Source: Clostridia bacterium
GTDB lineage: Bacteria > Bacillota > Clostridia > Oscillospirales > CAG-272
Length of the DNA: 35,485 bases
Direction: 5' to 3'
Assembly: GCA_017621655.1 (NCBI GenBank)
Contig: JAGASS010000004.1
Span: forward strand, 1 to 35,485
The notes under the pieces were generated by a model. The model had not been told where the DNA came from, ran no database searches, and saw only the letters and a list, made by a program, of their open reading frames with translations. Position 1 is the first letter of the stretch. Every line of letters begins with the position of its first letter. A program made the translations under genes and the position numbers. This document shows, piece after piece, positions 8,830 to 17,102 of the stretch.

Positions 8830-9968
8830 CCGTTAAGACGAACGGGGAGAATGAGGAGCAGGAACTTACTCGGGTTTTCGCCTGCTTCTTCGACAGTCAT
8901 GCTCATGAGAGGAGAGGTAAGGCAGAGCTTGATTCTCTCGCAGTCACATACCTTGATCGCGTCGTAGAGGAAGCGGCAGTTGAAGCCGATCTCGATGTCC
9001 TCGCCCTCGTGGTGAACGGAAATTACGTCGTTTACGCGACCCGTGACGGAGGAGGAAGCGATGGTAAGCTGTCCTTCCTTAACTGTGCAGATAACGGGGC
9101 TTGGGATCTGTCCCTGTCTTCTTTCCTCGGTGACGAGAAGCGCTCTTTCAAGCGCCGAAAGAAGGTCTACGGTATCAAGTGTTACGAATATCTTAGGCGC
9201 TTTTGGGATAAAGCGGTCGTAATCTATATACTGCGCGTCGATTCTTCTCGTAAAGAGCACGAAGCGACCTATGAAGAAGATTATGTGCTTTCTTGCAACA
9301 TAAATCTCCATTTCCTTATCGCTGTCGGAAATGAATCTCATAAGCTCGGAAACGCTCTTACCGGGGATAATTACGTCAAAGGCAAGCTCGCTTGTACCGA
9401 CGCTTTCCATCGGATCTGTCTCAGTTACTACCGAAAGACGGCTTCCGTCGCAGGAAACTGCCGAGAGGACTCCGTCCTCGACCTTGAGATCAAGACCGTT
9501 AAGCTCGGGCTTTACGGAATTAACTGCGATAGCGAACTGAGTTTTCTGTATGATAGCGCGGAGCGCGTCCTGACGGATCTTGAATCCGCGGTCGCCTCTA
9601 AGCTCGGGAAGGTCCGGGAAGTCGGATGCGGAAAGCGCGTAAAGCTCAAATTCCGACGTTCCAGCCGAGATCTTTGCCTTAAGGTTGCTTTCGTTTATCT
9701 CTATTGTGAGAAGTCCGTCGGGCATTGCCTTAATTATCTGAATAAATCTCTGGCAGTTGATAATACCGGCACCGCTTTCTTCAACGATACAGGTGACAGT
9801 CGTTTTCATACCCTTTTCAAGGTCGTAAGCGGTAAGCTCGCATTCCTTATCGGAAACGGTATTAAGAAGTATACCTTCAGTTGATGCGATCGTGTTTTTA
9901 TTGGATGCAAATCCTACCGAGGGGATCGCCGCCTCGAGAATTTCGCTTTTCATTACCTTTATTTTCAT
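8826..9968 (-). CDS. dnaN: DNA polymerase III beta subunit (sliding clamp)
   Basis: DnaN is the ring-shaped homodimeric clamp that tethers polymerase III to DNA. The 380-residue length and the three repeated clamp folds fit the family. Visible markers are the N-terminal MKIKVMKSEILEAA segment, LYALSASDFPDLPE near residue 125 (the conserved FPxLP element), and the C-terminal LLLILPVRLNG, corresponding to the conserved PMR/L end that forms the partner-binding cleft. It overlaps recF by four bases. The 690-bp region upstream, between dnaN and dnaA, contains the candidate origin and several repeats. Confidence 0.98.
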   Translation of the reverse strand: MKIKVMKSEILEAAIPSVGFASNKNTIASTEGILLNTVSDKECELTAYDLEKGMKTTVTCIVEESGAGIINCQRFIQIIKAMPDGLLTIEINESNLKAKISAGTSEFELYALSASDFPDLPELRGDRGFKIRQDALRAIIQKTQFAIAVNSVKPELNGLDLKVEDGVLSAVSCDGSRLSVVTETDPMESVGTSELAFDVIIPGKSVSELMRFISDSDKEMEIYVARKHIIFFIGRFVLFTRRIDAQYIDYDRFIPKAPKIFVTLDTVDLLSALERALLVTEERRQGQIPSPVICTVKEGQLTIASSSVTGRVNDVISVHHEGEDIEIGFNCRFLYDAIKVCDCERIKLCLTSPLMSMTVEEAGENPSKFLLLILPVRLNG

Positions 9969-10041
9969 GATCCGGTCCTTTCCGCCGAGCTTTGCTCGGT
10001 TGCTTTCAAATTTCGTTTTTTATTTTCGCGCGCAGCGCGTA

Positions 10042-10267
10042 GAAAGAAATAAATAATAATATTTTTAGTAGATATAGAAGTAGTTGCTGTTGAAACTGTG
10101 GAAAAGTTTGTAAACGCTTATGCCGTACTGTTTTTCGAGGTGTAAATGTCGAAAAATTGCTGTTGATAAGCGGTTGGATTTTTTAGAAGTTGTCCACATG
10201 GGAATAATATGTTGATAAGCTGTGGAAAAATGTTGATAACTTTTGATTTTATAAAGAATTATCCACA
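10042..10267. other. candidate oriC: AT-rich stretch, DnaA-trios and DnaA boxes
   Basis: From left to right: an AT-rich tract (10042-10066); six triplets TAG TAG ATA TAG AAG TAG (10066-10083) resembling the DnaA-trio single-strand loading element of Bacillus; then DnaA-like 9-mers TGTGGAAAA (10097-10105), TGTTGATAA (10161-10169), TTGTCCACA (10190-10198), TGTTGATAA (10210-10218), TGTGGAAAA (10221-10229), TGTTGATAA (10231-10239) and the consensus TTATCCACA (10259-10267). The trios lie 5' of the boxes on the TAG strand, the order seen in B. subtilis oriC. The gene context (dnaA-dnaN) supports the call. Confidence 0.75.
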
Positions 10268-10289
10268 TTAAAGGAAATGTTTGCCACGT

Positions 10290-10343
10290 TATCTACCTTC
10301 TCCAGCGGGAGAAGGGGGACCACCGAAGGTGGTGGATGAGGTG
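10290..10343 (+). repeat. family B palindromic repeat, copy 3
   Basis: ACCTTCTCC/GGGAGAAGG hairpin, GACCACC/GGTGGT hairpin with a GAA loop, and the tail GGATGAGGTG. The second stem differs again from the other copies while remaining paired. It lies just right of the origin candidate. Confidence 0.8.
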
Positions 10344-10365
10344 TTACATAGGTAATGTATTTTTT

Positions 10366-10500
10366 CTTAACTTTTCTTGCTCGTGCAAGAAAAGTTACAA
10401 AAGAACCACGCCAAGGGGCAAACCGGCTTGAATTTTGCCTGCGCAAAATTCTGCACACGTTTTCCCCTTTGGAATCCCCTTTCGGATTAAGGAAGCTTCG
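10366..10500. repeat. composite hairpin element, MITE-like
   Basis: Contains AACTTTTCTTGC/GCAAGAAAAGTT (10369-10396, TCGT loop) and GAATTTTGC/GCAAAATTC (10430-10451), with CCAAGGGG and CCCCTTTGG around the second hairpin. No coding frame is supported. Similar multi-hairpin sequences are common repeats in gut Clostridia, but this one has no second copy in the window. Confidence 0.5.
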
Positions 10501-10512
10501 TGACGTTTCATC

Positions 10513-10537
10513 GTAGGGCGGGGGCTTGCTCCCGCCG
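10513..10537 (+). repeat. family A REP, GTAGGGCGGG subtype
   Basis: GGCGGG and CCCGCC arms with GGGCTTGCT between. It is identical to the REPs inside the inverted repeat at 1-167. Confidence 0.8.
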
Positions 10538-10590
10538 CATGCACCCACGCTCACTCTATTGTAAACATAAAAACTCTTATCTACATATTT

Positions 10591-10618
10591 GTAGGGGGCG
10601 ACGTCCTCGACGCCCCGT
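10591..10618 (+). repeat. family A REP, GTAGGGGGCG subtype, single copy
   Basis: Same sequence as the left half of the pairs at 7578, 30530 and 31931, but without an inverted partner nearby. It lies just beyond the dnaA 3' end. Confidence 0.88.
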
Positions 10619-10662
10619 TTTTAAACAATGTAACTTCTTATAAATAATCGGTTTTTGATTTA

Positions 10663-12066
10663 TCAACGCTTCTTGATCCTATTTATAAGATCCTTGATCT
10701 CGTTATCAAACGCCGGCTCGGTTGCCATACGCTTTTCGACGGTTTCAATGGAATTTATTATCGTCGTATGATCGCGTCCGAAAACGCGTCCGATCGCGGG
10801 GAGAGAACGGTCGGTCAGCTTCTTTATTATATAGACCGAAATGTGTCTTGCCGAAGCGATATTACTCGTTCTCTTTCTGCTCTTCAGGTCATCGACTGTG
10901 ATTCCGTATTTTTGCGAGACCATTGAGAGTATCTTATCGATCGTCACCGTTACCGGCTCAGATCCGACGACCTGGTCGGAGATACATCTTATCGCAAGGT
11001 CGACTGAGACCTCGGCACCCGTTAATATACACTGCGCCGAAATTCTCTTGACCGCGCCCTCAAGCTGACGTACGTTATCGGTCAGGTTTTCCGCTATGTA
11101 GTTGATAACCTCTTCGGAGAAGTTAACGCCGAGCTTTTCGACCTTTTTCTTAACGATAGCGGCACGAAGCTCAAAATCGGGGGGATTGATATCTGCGATA
11201 ACTCCGCATTCAAACCGTGTACGCAGGCGCTCCTCAAGGCGCTCGATATCACGCGGCGGAAGGTCGGAAACCAGGATTATCTGCTTTCCGTTTTCGTAAA
11301 GATGGTTAAAGGTATTAAAAAATTCCTCTTGAGTTGACGCCTTACCTGCAATAAACTGAATATCGTCGATAAGCAGAACGTCCGCCTGACGGTATTTTTC
11401 ACGGAACTCATTTCGTAGATCGTGCGCAAAGGAATCTATCATCTGATTCGTAAATTCCTCGCCCTTGACGTAAACGACCTTATACGACGGGAAATTTTCC
11501 TTCAGCTTATTCGCGATAGCATAAAGAAGATGCGTCTTACCGAGTCCGGAAGGACCGTATATAAACAGCGGATTTGCCTGACGCGCAGGGTGGTTAGCAA
11601 CCGACTGTGCCGCTGCGTGTGCGAACTTATTCGATTCGCCTACAACGAAGGAATCAAAGGTAAATTCCGCAAACGCCGCAGGAACTGCCGCACGGTTAAG
11701 AACCTTATTATCACCGACAGTAGAATATATTTCAGCTTTCGGAATGTGGTTTTCCTCGGCAGCTGCCTTGATTTTCTCGGTCGTTTCCTTTTCGTTCTGC
11801 TGAGAACGCACCGAAACCGATACCTCAAAGCCGATGACCTCAAAAAGAGCTTCCTTTATCTTATCGAGATAGCGGTTATATACTATATCGCGCTTGAAAT
11901 CGGAATTTGCCATAAAGACCGCGGTATCGTTGGTAAGCACGGTCATTTTAAGGTCGTTGAACCAGAGCTTCATAACTATATCGTCGTAGCCGTTTATCTC
12001 CTGAAGCTTGTCCCGAACGAGCGCCCATATTTCATCAAACTGATTGTTGTCGTTTATATTTATCAT
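10663..12066 (-). CDS. dnaA: chromosomal replication initiator DnaA
   Basis: DnaA binds DnaA boxes, oligomerises with ATP and opens the origin. The 467-residue protein has domain I (FDEIWALVRDKLQEI), an AAA+ core with Walker A GPSGLGKTHLLYA and Walker B VLLIDDIQFIAGK, arginine-finger region RLRTRFECG, and the C-terminal DNA-binding domain with GRDHTTIINSIETVEKRM, the box-contacting signature. The start at 12066 (MININDNNQFDEIW) is chosen because AGGATAAAA precedes it and it aligns with domain I; an upstream in-frame ATG would add an unlikely hydrophobic leader. A weak box-like TGTGGATTT lies upstream near 12137. Confidence 0.98.
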   Translation of the reverse strand: MININDNNQFDEIWALVRDKLQEINGYDDIVMKLWFNDLKMTVLTNDTAVFMANSDFKRDIVYNRYLDKIKEALFEVIGFEVSVSVRSQQNEKETTEKIKAAAEENHIPKAEIYSTVGDNKVLNRAAVPAAFAEFTFDSFVVGESNKFAHAAAQSVANHPARQANPLFIYGPSGLGKTHLLYAIANKLKENFPSYKVVYVKGEEFTNQMIDSFAHDLRNEFREKYRQADVLLIDDIQFIAGKASTQEEFFNTFNHLYENGKQIILVSDLPPRDIERLEERLRTRFECGVIADINPPDFELRAAIVKKKVEKLGVNFSEEVINYIAENLTDNVRQLEGAVKRISAQCILTGAEVSVDLAIRCISDQVVGSEPVTVTIDKILSMVSQKYGITVDDLKSRKRTSNIASARHISVYIIKKLTDRSLPAIGRVFGRDHTTIINSIETVEKRMATEPAFDNEIKDLINRIKKR

Positions 12067-12227
12067 TTTTATCCTACTAATGATTAAAATTATAGTTATA
12101 TATATTATATTATATATAGCGGAAAATTTCAACATCTGTGGATTTTTCTGCGCAATTTTTAACAAAATGTTTACAATTTTAATGGTGGGATTAGCAATTA
12201 TTTATGAGGTATATTGAACGTTATTAT

Positions 12228-12503
12228 GTAGGGACAGGCGTCCTCGACTGTCCGCATGGGAACAAAGTAACATCGTTATTATGCGGGCGACCAATATCGG
12301 GGTTCCCCGAAGCGAATGCAATGAGCTTTGGGGGTTCCCAAGGGTCGCCCCTACGAGGACGTTCAAAATTCTCTTGTAGGGGCGAGCATTGCTCGCCCGT
12401 TTTAAGTAAAGTAACATCGCTTCCGAGCGGACAGTCGAGGTGAGGGGTTCCCCGAAACGAGCGAACGCGAGTTTTGGGGGTTCCCGAGGTTGCCTGTCCC
12501 TAC
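12228..12503. repeat. mixed family A REP array between dnaA and rny
   Basis: Four REPs alternate in orientation: 12228-12254 (GTAGGGACAG/CTGTCC type), 12284-12354 (GGGCGA type, inverted, with nested module), 12376-12399 (GGGGCGAGC/GCTCGCCC type) and 12428-12503 (CTGTCC type, inverted, with nested module). Each pair encloses a similar spacer with AAAGTAACATCG. The 12067-12668 region contains no supported gene. Confidence 0.9.
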
Positions 12504-12524
12504 AAAAAACGTGGCGCATCTTTC

Positions 12525-12564
12525 TAAAAACAAAAAAACAAGACCTCAAACGAGGTCTTGTTCC
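12525..12564 (-). terminator. intrinsic terminator of rny
   Basis: ACAAGACCTC and GAGGTCTTGT form a 10-bp stem with loop AAAC; on the minus strand it is followed by a T-rich run. It lies about 105 bases beyond the rny stop. Confidence 0.8.
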
Positions 12565-12668
12565 TTATAAAATAGATCATATATAAAACGGAATTATCCG
12601 AAAGTTTCAAATCAGCTCTATATGAAAAATCTATTTCAAAGTGCGTTATGCACATAAAATTGGAAAAC

Positions 12669-14219
12669 TTACTTTGCGTATTCGATAGCGCGGCTTTCTC
12701 TGATAAGCTGGATCTTGATCTGTCCGGGATATTCGAGACTTCCTTCGATCTTCTTAACGATCTCACGTGCGGTGAGGATCATCTGATCGTCGTTTACCTC
12801 TTCGGGCTTGACCATTACGCGGATCTCGCGTCCTGCCTGAATAGCGAAGGACTTTTCAACTCCGGGGAAGGAGTTTGCGATCTCCTCAAGCTTCTGCAGA
12901 CGCTTGAGATAATTTTCAAGGTCCTCACGGCGAGCGCCGGGTCTTGCGGCGGAGATTGCGTCTGCCGCCTGAACTATCATCGCTACGATCGTCTGCGGCT
13001 CAACGTCGTTATGATGTGCCTCGATCGCGTGAATGACGTCACGGTTTTCCTTATACTTTCTTGCGATATCAACGCCTATCTGTACGTGAGAGCCCTCGAC
13101 CTCCTGCGTCATCGACTTACCGATGTCGTGAAGAAGTCCTGCGCGCTTAGCGAGCGTGCTGTCAACGCCCAGCTCGTCGGCAATGATACCTGCTATGTGT
13201 GCGACCTCAATAGAGTGGTCAAGCACGTTCTGACCGTAGCTTGTACGGTAGCGTAGGCGTCCGAGGAGCTTAACAAGCTCGTTATTGAGTCCGTGGACTC
13301 CTGTATCGAACGTAGCTCTTTCGCCTGCCTGTTTAATGATGTTGTCAACTTCCTTGCGTGACTTTTCAACCGTTTCCTCAATTCTGGTCGGGTGAATACG
13401 TCCGTCAAGGATAAGCTTTTCAAGAGCAAGTCTTGCAACTTCGCGTCTTACGGGATCGAAGCAGGATACTGTGATCGCTTCGGGCGTGTCGTCTATAATG
13501 AGATCGACACCGGTCATCGTCTCGATAGTTCTGATGTTACGTCCTTCGCGTCCGATAATGCGTCCCTTCATATCGTCGTTCGGCAGAGCGACAACGGAAA
13601 CGGTTGCTTCGGAAACGTGATCGGATGCGCATCTCTGAATTGCAAGGGAGATAATTTCTCTTGCCTTACGGTCAGCGTCCTCCTTGAGCTGCGATTCGAT
13701 CTCGACGATCTTCATGACCGCCTCGTGCTTAGCGTCGTCCTCGATCTGACGAACAAGCTCTTCTTTCGCTTCCTCTCTGGAAAGTCCTGCGATCGCCTCA
13801 AGCTTTGTCAGCTGCTGCTGGCGGATCTCCTCGGCCTTCGCCATAAGGTCTTCCTGTTCCTTGATCTTGGTACGGAGTATTTCTTCCTTACGCTCATAGC
13901 TTTCAACCTTCTTATCGAGGGTCTCTTCACGCTGTGCGACACGTCTTTCGAGCCGTGTGACCTCATTTCTGCGCTCGCGAAGCTCTTTTTCAAACTCGTT
14001 TTTGTCCTTGATGATCTTTTCCTTTGCTTCGATCAAAGCTTCCTTCTTGAGAGTTTCGGCGGCTTTTTCGCCTTCCTCTACGATTCTCTTAGCTTCAAGC
14101 TCGGCAGATCCGATCTTTGCCTCGGATATCTTCTTACGAATAATAAATCCTACAAGCAAGCCGACAAAAAGAGATGCAACAGCCGCGACAACGCAGATGA
14201 TGATTTCGGTAGGTCCCAT
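12669..14219 (-). CDS. rny: ribonuclease Y
   Basis: RNase Y is the membrane-anchored endoribonuclease that starts mRNA decay in many Firmicutes. The 516-residue protein has an N-terminal transmembrane helix ([20 protein letters not shown]), a long coiled coil rich in Glu/Lys/Arg (about residues 30-190), a KH domain with [15 protein letters not shown], and an HD domain with [13 protein letters not shown], the metal-binding catalytic His-Asp. Length matches the family. An AAGGAGGTGT Shine-Dalgarno lies directly before the ATG. It is flanked on both sides by REP arrays and has its own terminator, so it appears monocistronic. Confidence 0.97.
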   Translation of the reverse strand: MGPTEIIICVVAAVASLFVGLLVGFIIRKKISEAKIGSAELEAKRIVEEGEKAAETLKKEALIEAKEKIIKDKNEFEKELRERRNEVTRLERRVAQREETLDKKVESYERKEEILRTKIKEQEDLMAKAEEIRQQQLTKLEAIAGLSREEAKEELVRQIEDDAKHEAVMKIVEIESQLKEDADRKAREIISLAIQRCASDHVSEATVSVVALPNDDMKGRIIGREGRNIRTIETMTGVDLIIDDTPEAITVSCFDPVRREVARLALEKLILDGRIHPTRIEETVEKSRKEVDNIIKQAGERATFDTGVHGLNNELVKLLGRLRYRTSYGQNVLDHSIEVAHIAGIIADELGVDSTLAKRAGLLHDIGKSMTQEVEGSHVQIGVDIARKYKENRDVIHAIEAHHNDVEPQTIVAMIVQAADAISAARPGARREDLENYLKRLQKLEEIANSFPGVEKSFAIQAGREIRVMVKPEEVNDDQMILTAREIVKKIEGSLEYPGQIKIQLIRESRAIEYAK

Positions 14220-14393
14220 AATACACCTCCTTGTTATTAAATTTTAATAATTTCATATGTAAAGTAAATAGTAATACTTATACAAAATATATTATAATAA
14301 AATAATATTGAATTGTCAAGGGTAGGCGTAAAGTTTTTTGGTTTGTTAAAATTTCTTTCATTATTATATATAGCGAAGCGTTTGAATATTTTT

Positions 14394-14592
14394 GTAGGGT
14401 GCGACGTCCTCGACGCACCGTAGGGCGGGGGGTTGCTCGGAACCCCAAAAACTCGCATTCACTCGTTTCGGGGAATCCCTACCTCGACGGTCCGCACGGG
14501 AACAAAGTAACATCGTTTTTGTGCGGGCGAGCAATGCTCGCCCCTACAGGAAAATTCCAAACGCCCTCGTAGGGGCGAACTGCGTTCGCCCG
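14394..14592. repeat. mixed family A REP array between rny and the PerR-like gene
   Basis: Includes a REP of subtype GTAGGGTGCG/CGCACC (14394-14420), a chimeric GTAGGGCGGG element containing the nested module (from 14420), an inverted GAGCAATGCTC type (14524-14547) and a GGGCGAAC/GTTCGCCC type (14569-14592). The spacer again has GGAACAAAGTAACATCG. No supported gene is present in 14220-14726. Confidence 0.88.
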
Positions 14593-14670
14593 TCAAATCT
14601 CCCGTTTTATCCGCTTAAATTGATCTGAAACTCCCTCAAAAAAATTTTTTGAAAAATTTTCAAAAACCTA

Positions 14671-14699
14671 TTGACATTCCGTATCAATTAGTATATAAT
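14671..14699 (+). promoter_or_regulatory. sigma-A promoter of the PerR-like gene
   Basis: TTGACA (14671-14676), 17-bp spacer, TATAAT (14694-14699). The spacer and -10 are AT-rich and could overlap a Fur/PerR operator, but no clear box is seen. Confidence 0.85.
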
Positions 14700-14726
14700 A
14701 TCGATAGAAAGAAGAGAGGTGACCGA

Positions 14727-15128
14727 ATGAAGAAAAGAAATACGCTTCAAAAATCGATCATTCTCGATGCGCTTAAGGATTTTATGGGAAAGCATCCTAC
14801 GCCGAACGAGGTGTATGAGTACATTCACGAAAAGCATCCATCTATCAGCCGAGCGACAGTCTTCCGCGTTCTTGCGGGAGAGGTCGAGGACGGAACGGCG
14901 CAGAGAGTTTACGCTCCGGATTCAACACTCAGATACGAATACGGCGTAAGAAAACACTATCACGTTTCTTGCCGCGTTTGCGGAAAGGTCGAAGACGTCG
15001 AAATGCCGTACCAGTACGGACTTGAAGAGATAGCCGAAGGGCTTAACGGCTTCAAGGTCGAGCGTCACATCGTTGAGTTTATCGGACTCTGCCCCGACTG
15101 TGTCGGTCATGAATCCGAAAACATATAA
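14727..15128 (+). CDS. perR: Fur-family regulator, PerR-like
   Basis: A 133-residue metal-dependent repressor of the Fur superfamily. The N-terminal winged helix includes HPTPNEVYEYIHEKHPSISR and ATVFRVLAG. The dimerisation part has YEYGVRKHYHVSC and two CxxC pairs (CRVC, CPDC) for structural zinc. An Asp five residues after the second Cys (CGKVED) sits where PerR rather than Fur has its regulatory metal ligand, which together with the neighbouring rubrerythrin favours peroxide sensing. The start at 14727 has GAGAGGTGACCGA upstream and follows a consensus promoter. It lies 41 bases before the rubrerythrin gene and is probably cotranscribed with it. In Clostridium, PerR represses reverse rubrerythrins. 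Confidence 0.85.
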   Translation: MKKRNTLQKSIILDALKDFMGKHPTPNEVYEYIHEKHPSISRATVFRVLAGEVEDGTAQRVYAPDSTLRYEYGVRKHYHVSCRVCGKVEDVEMPYQYGLEEIAEGLNGFKVERHIVEFIGLCPDCVGHESENI

Positions 15129-15169
15129 AAAACAAAAAAATAAATTTTAATTAAAGTGAGGAAAAAATT

Positions 15170-15754
15170 ATGAAATTCGTTTGCACAGTTTGCGGTTACG
15201 TTCACGAGGGAGACGCTGCTCCCGAAAAGTGCCCGGTATGTAAGGTTCCGGCATCCAAGTTTAAGGTAATGGAAGAAAATGCTGCTCTTGCTGCTGAGCA
15301 TGAGTACGGCATCTACGCAAAGACCGTTAAGAATAACCCCGACGTTTCCGAGGAAGATAAGAAGTACATCTACGATCAGCTTATGGCTAACTTCATGGGC
15401 GAGTGCTCTGAGGTTGGTATGTACCTCTGCATGGCAAGAATCGCTCACAGAGAGGGCTATCCCGAGATCGGTCTCTACTGGGAAAAGGCAGCTTTTGAAG
15501 AAGCTGAGCACGCAGCAAAGTTCGCAGAGCTTCTCGGCGAGGACCTCGAGCCGAACATGAAGGCGACCACCAAGGATAACCTCGCATGGCGCGTTGACTG
15601 CGAGTACGGCGCAACCGCAGGCAAGTTCGATCTTGCTAAGTGCGCAAAGAAGAACAATCTCGATGCTATCCACGACACCGTTCACGAAATGGCTCGCGAC
15701 GAGGCAAGACACGGTAAGGCACTCGAGGGACTTCTTAACAGATACTTCAAGTAA
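15170..15754 (+). CDS. rbr: reverse rubrerythrin
   Basis: A 194-residue protein with an N-terminal rubredoxin-type Fe(Cys)4 domain (FVCTVCGY and [13 protein letters not shown], residues 2-30) followed by a four-helix di-iron domain with glutamate/EExxH-type ligands ([23 protein letters not shown], then [13 protein letters not shown]). Most rubrerythrins have the rubredoxin part at the C-terminus; this order marks the reverse rubrerythrins of Clostridium, NADH-dependent peroxidases that reduce hydrogen peroxide and oxygen in the cytoplasm. It follows the PerR-like gene, is preceded by a GTGAGG ribosome binding site, and is followed by a PepSY gene after three bases. Codon use looks optimised, suggesting high expression. 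Confidence 0.93.
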   Translation: MKFVCTVCGYVHEGDAAPEKCPVCKVPASKFKVMEENAALAAEHEYGIYAKTVKNNPDVSEEDKKYIYDQLMANFMGECSEVGMYLCMARIAHREGYPEIGLYWEKAAFEEAEHAAKFAELLGEDLEPNMKATTKDNLAWRVDCEYGATAGKFDLAKCAKKNNLDAIHDTVHEMARDEARHGKALEGLLNRYFK

Positions 15755-15757
15755 TCT

Positions 15758-16078
15758 ATGAAGAAAACCAAAAAAAGAAAAAAGTCCGGCATAAAAACAG
15801 CAATAATAACCGCTGTTGTATCCGTTGTGTGTATAGTGGGTCTGATTTTGTTGGTACAAAGCGACGAAACGATAACCTCTGACGAAGCGTATAAGATAGT
15901 TCTAAAGGATCTTGGAGTAACGTCAGATCAGGTTAGCGATCCGCATATTCACGAAGGGACTTATAAGAATAAATCCTGCTACAATATCTACGTTAATGTA
16001 AACGGAAAGTCACTGACCTACGTTGTTTCAACAAAGGGCGAGATATTGTATAAGGGTGAGGGCGGTCATAGCCATTAA
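15758..16078 (+). CDS. PepSY-domain membrane-anchored protein (106 aa)
   Basis: A positively charged start (MKKTKKRKKSGIKT) precedes one hydrophobic segment (AIITAVVSVVCIVGLILLV) and a PepSY-like domain: ITSDEAYKIVLKDLGV, a turn, then YNIYVNVNGKSLTYVVSTKG. The topology is a single anchor with the domain outside. PepSY domains are often protease-inhibitory or regulatory; the exact role here is unknown. The C-terminal GGHSH and HIHEGTY could bind metal, which is speculation. It begins three bases after rubrerythrin and is therefore translationally linked to it. Confidence 0.8.
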   Translation: MKKTKKRKKSGIKTAIITAVVSVVCIVGLILLVQSDETITSDEAYKIVLKDLGVTSDQVSDPHIHEGTYKNKSCYNIYVNVNGKSLTYVVSTKGEILYKGEGGHSH

Positions 16079-16146
16079 GTTGGCTTCCCGCAAATGCTCA
16101 TTGGTCTTAATTTAATAACAAATTTTAGAAAATGGAGAATAATACT

Positions 16147-16299
16147 ATGATCTACGTTTGCCCCTGCGGATACGAATATGATCCTGCGCTCGGCGATCCT
16201 GATAACGGCGTAGCACCCGGCACTCCCTGGGAAGATGTTCCCGAGGATTGGGTATGCCCTACCTGCGGTCTCGGCAAGGAAGTATTCGAGGAAGCATAA
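16147..16299 (+). CDS. rubredoxin with unusual CxC first pair (50 aa)
   Basis: The reading frame from ATG 16147 to TAA 16297-16299 encodes a 50-residue rubredoxin: [19 protein letters not shown], then [20 protein letters not shown]. Rubredoxins carry one Fe in Cys4 and pass electrons, here probably to the peroxidase upstream or to other oxygen-stress enzymes. The second Cys pair is normal (CPTC), but the first reads C-P-C where the family has C-x-x-C, one residue shorter. A GGAG ribosome binding site lies at about 16132. The gene lies 68 bases after the PepSY gene and before a terminator, closing the oxidative-stress unit. Confidence 0.92.
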   Translation: MIYVCPCGYEYDPALGDPDNGVAPGTPWEDVPEDWVCPTCGLGKEVFEEA

Positions 16300-16376
16300 T
16301 AATAAGTAATAGGTAATAAGTAATAAACACCCGACATCGCCTAAAAACGATTTTTCGCCCTGCCGGATGTAAAGAA

Positions 16377-16408
16377 ACGGCAGAGGAAGCTCCTCTGCCG
16401 TTTTTGAT
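16377..16408 (+). terminator. intrinsic terminator after rubredoxin
   Basis: AACGGCAGAGGA and TCCTCTGCCGTT pair around an AGC loop, followed by T residues. It ends the perR-rbr-rubredoxin unit just before the next gene's ribosome binding site. Confidence 0.88.
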
Positions 16409-16427
16409 TAAATGAAAGGAGAAAACC

Positions 16428-17066
16428 ATGCTAAAAAAGAAATTTATACTGTCCGCATCAATAGTTTTGATCATCAGCTTGCTTGCAATGATGATCTCAG
16501 CAGCACCGCTTGTAAAAAACGTCACCTCAGCGCAAATAGGCGCAAATGAAGCAGAAAACATCGCACTTGCCAAAGTCGGCTTGACGCGTGAAAATATAAG
16601 ATTTGAACGTACCGAAATAGATCACGAAAGAGGAAAGCTCGTCTGGGAGGTTGAATTTGAATACGAAAATAAAGAGTATTCGTTTGAAATCGACGCTTTG
16701 ACGGGTAAGATCCTCCGCGAAGAAATTGAGCCGGAGAGAAGACCGATTTCTGCAAATACGACACAGCCCCCCGTAACAGAGCCACCCGTAACGAATCCAC
16801 CTGCGACGGAACCGCCGGCTACACAGCCGCCTGCATCCGAAAAGCCCGAAGTTACCGAGATCACGCGCAAAGAGGCAATAAATATCGCACTCTCTGAAGC
16901 AGGTCTTACGCGTGAGCAGGTCCGTGACCTTGAGGTCGAAAAGGACTATGAGCGCGGCACCCTCGTCTACGAGGTCGAATTTGAGCACGGCAGAAACGAG
17001 TATAATTACGAAATACGCGTAAGCGACGGAAAAGTCCTCACTAACTCAATCGAAATTGACGATTGA
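16428..17066 (+). CDS. exported protein with two PepSY domains (212 aa)
   Basis: The N-terminus is a signal peptide or anchor (FILSASIVLIISLLAMMISA). Two PepSY repeats follow: ANEAENIALAKVGLTRENIR with WEVEFEYENKEYSFEID (about 38-95), and RKEAINIALSEAGLTREQVR with YEVEFEHGRNEYNYEIR (about 148-208). Between them is a Pro/Thr linker built from PPVTEPP and PPATEPP units. The two domains are clearly internal duplicates. The protein is predicted to be extracellular or membrane-anchored; its partner is unknown. An AAAGGAG site precedes the ATG. It has its own terminators on both sides and a second PepSY protein lies just upstream at 15758. Confidence 0.85.
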   Translation: MLKKKFILSASIVLIISLLAMMISAAPLVKNVTSAQIGANEAENIALAKVGLTRENIRFERTEIDHERGKLVWEVEFEYENKEYSFEIDALTGKILREEIEPERRPISANTTQPPVTEPPVTNPPATEPPATQPPASEKPEVTEITRKEAINIALSEAGLTREQVRDLEVEKDYERGTLVYEVEFEHGRNEYNYEIRVSDGKVLTNSIEIDD

Positions 17067-17075
17067 GTAATAAAT

Positions 17076-17102
17076 AAAAGCAGAGCGAAAGCTCTGCTTT
17101 TT
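17076..17102. terminator. bidirectional terminator
   Basis: AAAAGCAGAGC, loop GAAA, GCTCTGCTTTT. It serves the PepSY gene on plus and the SLOG gene on minus, whose stop codon starts at 17101. Confidence 0.88.

Noticed and set aside
9987..10035. Short hairpins before dnaN (CCGAGC/GCTCGG and CGCGCGCAGCGCG)
   Set aside because: They may be leader structures of dnaN, but they are short, without T run or similarity to the repeat families, and no role can be supported.
12204..12549. Small open frames across the REP array
   Set aside because: They translate the palindromes in various frames and the same peptides (such as GDVLDAP) arise at every REP; no independent gene evidence.
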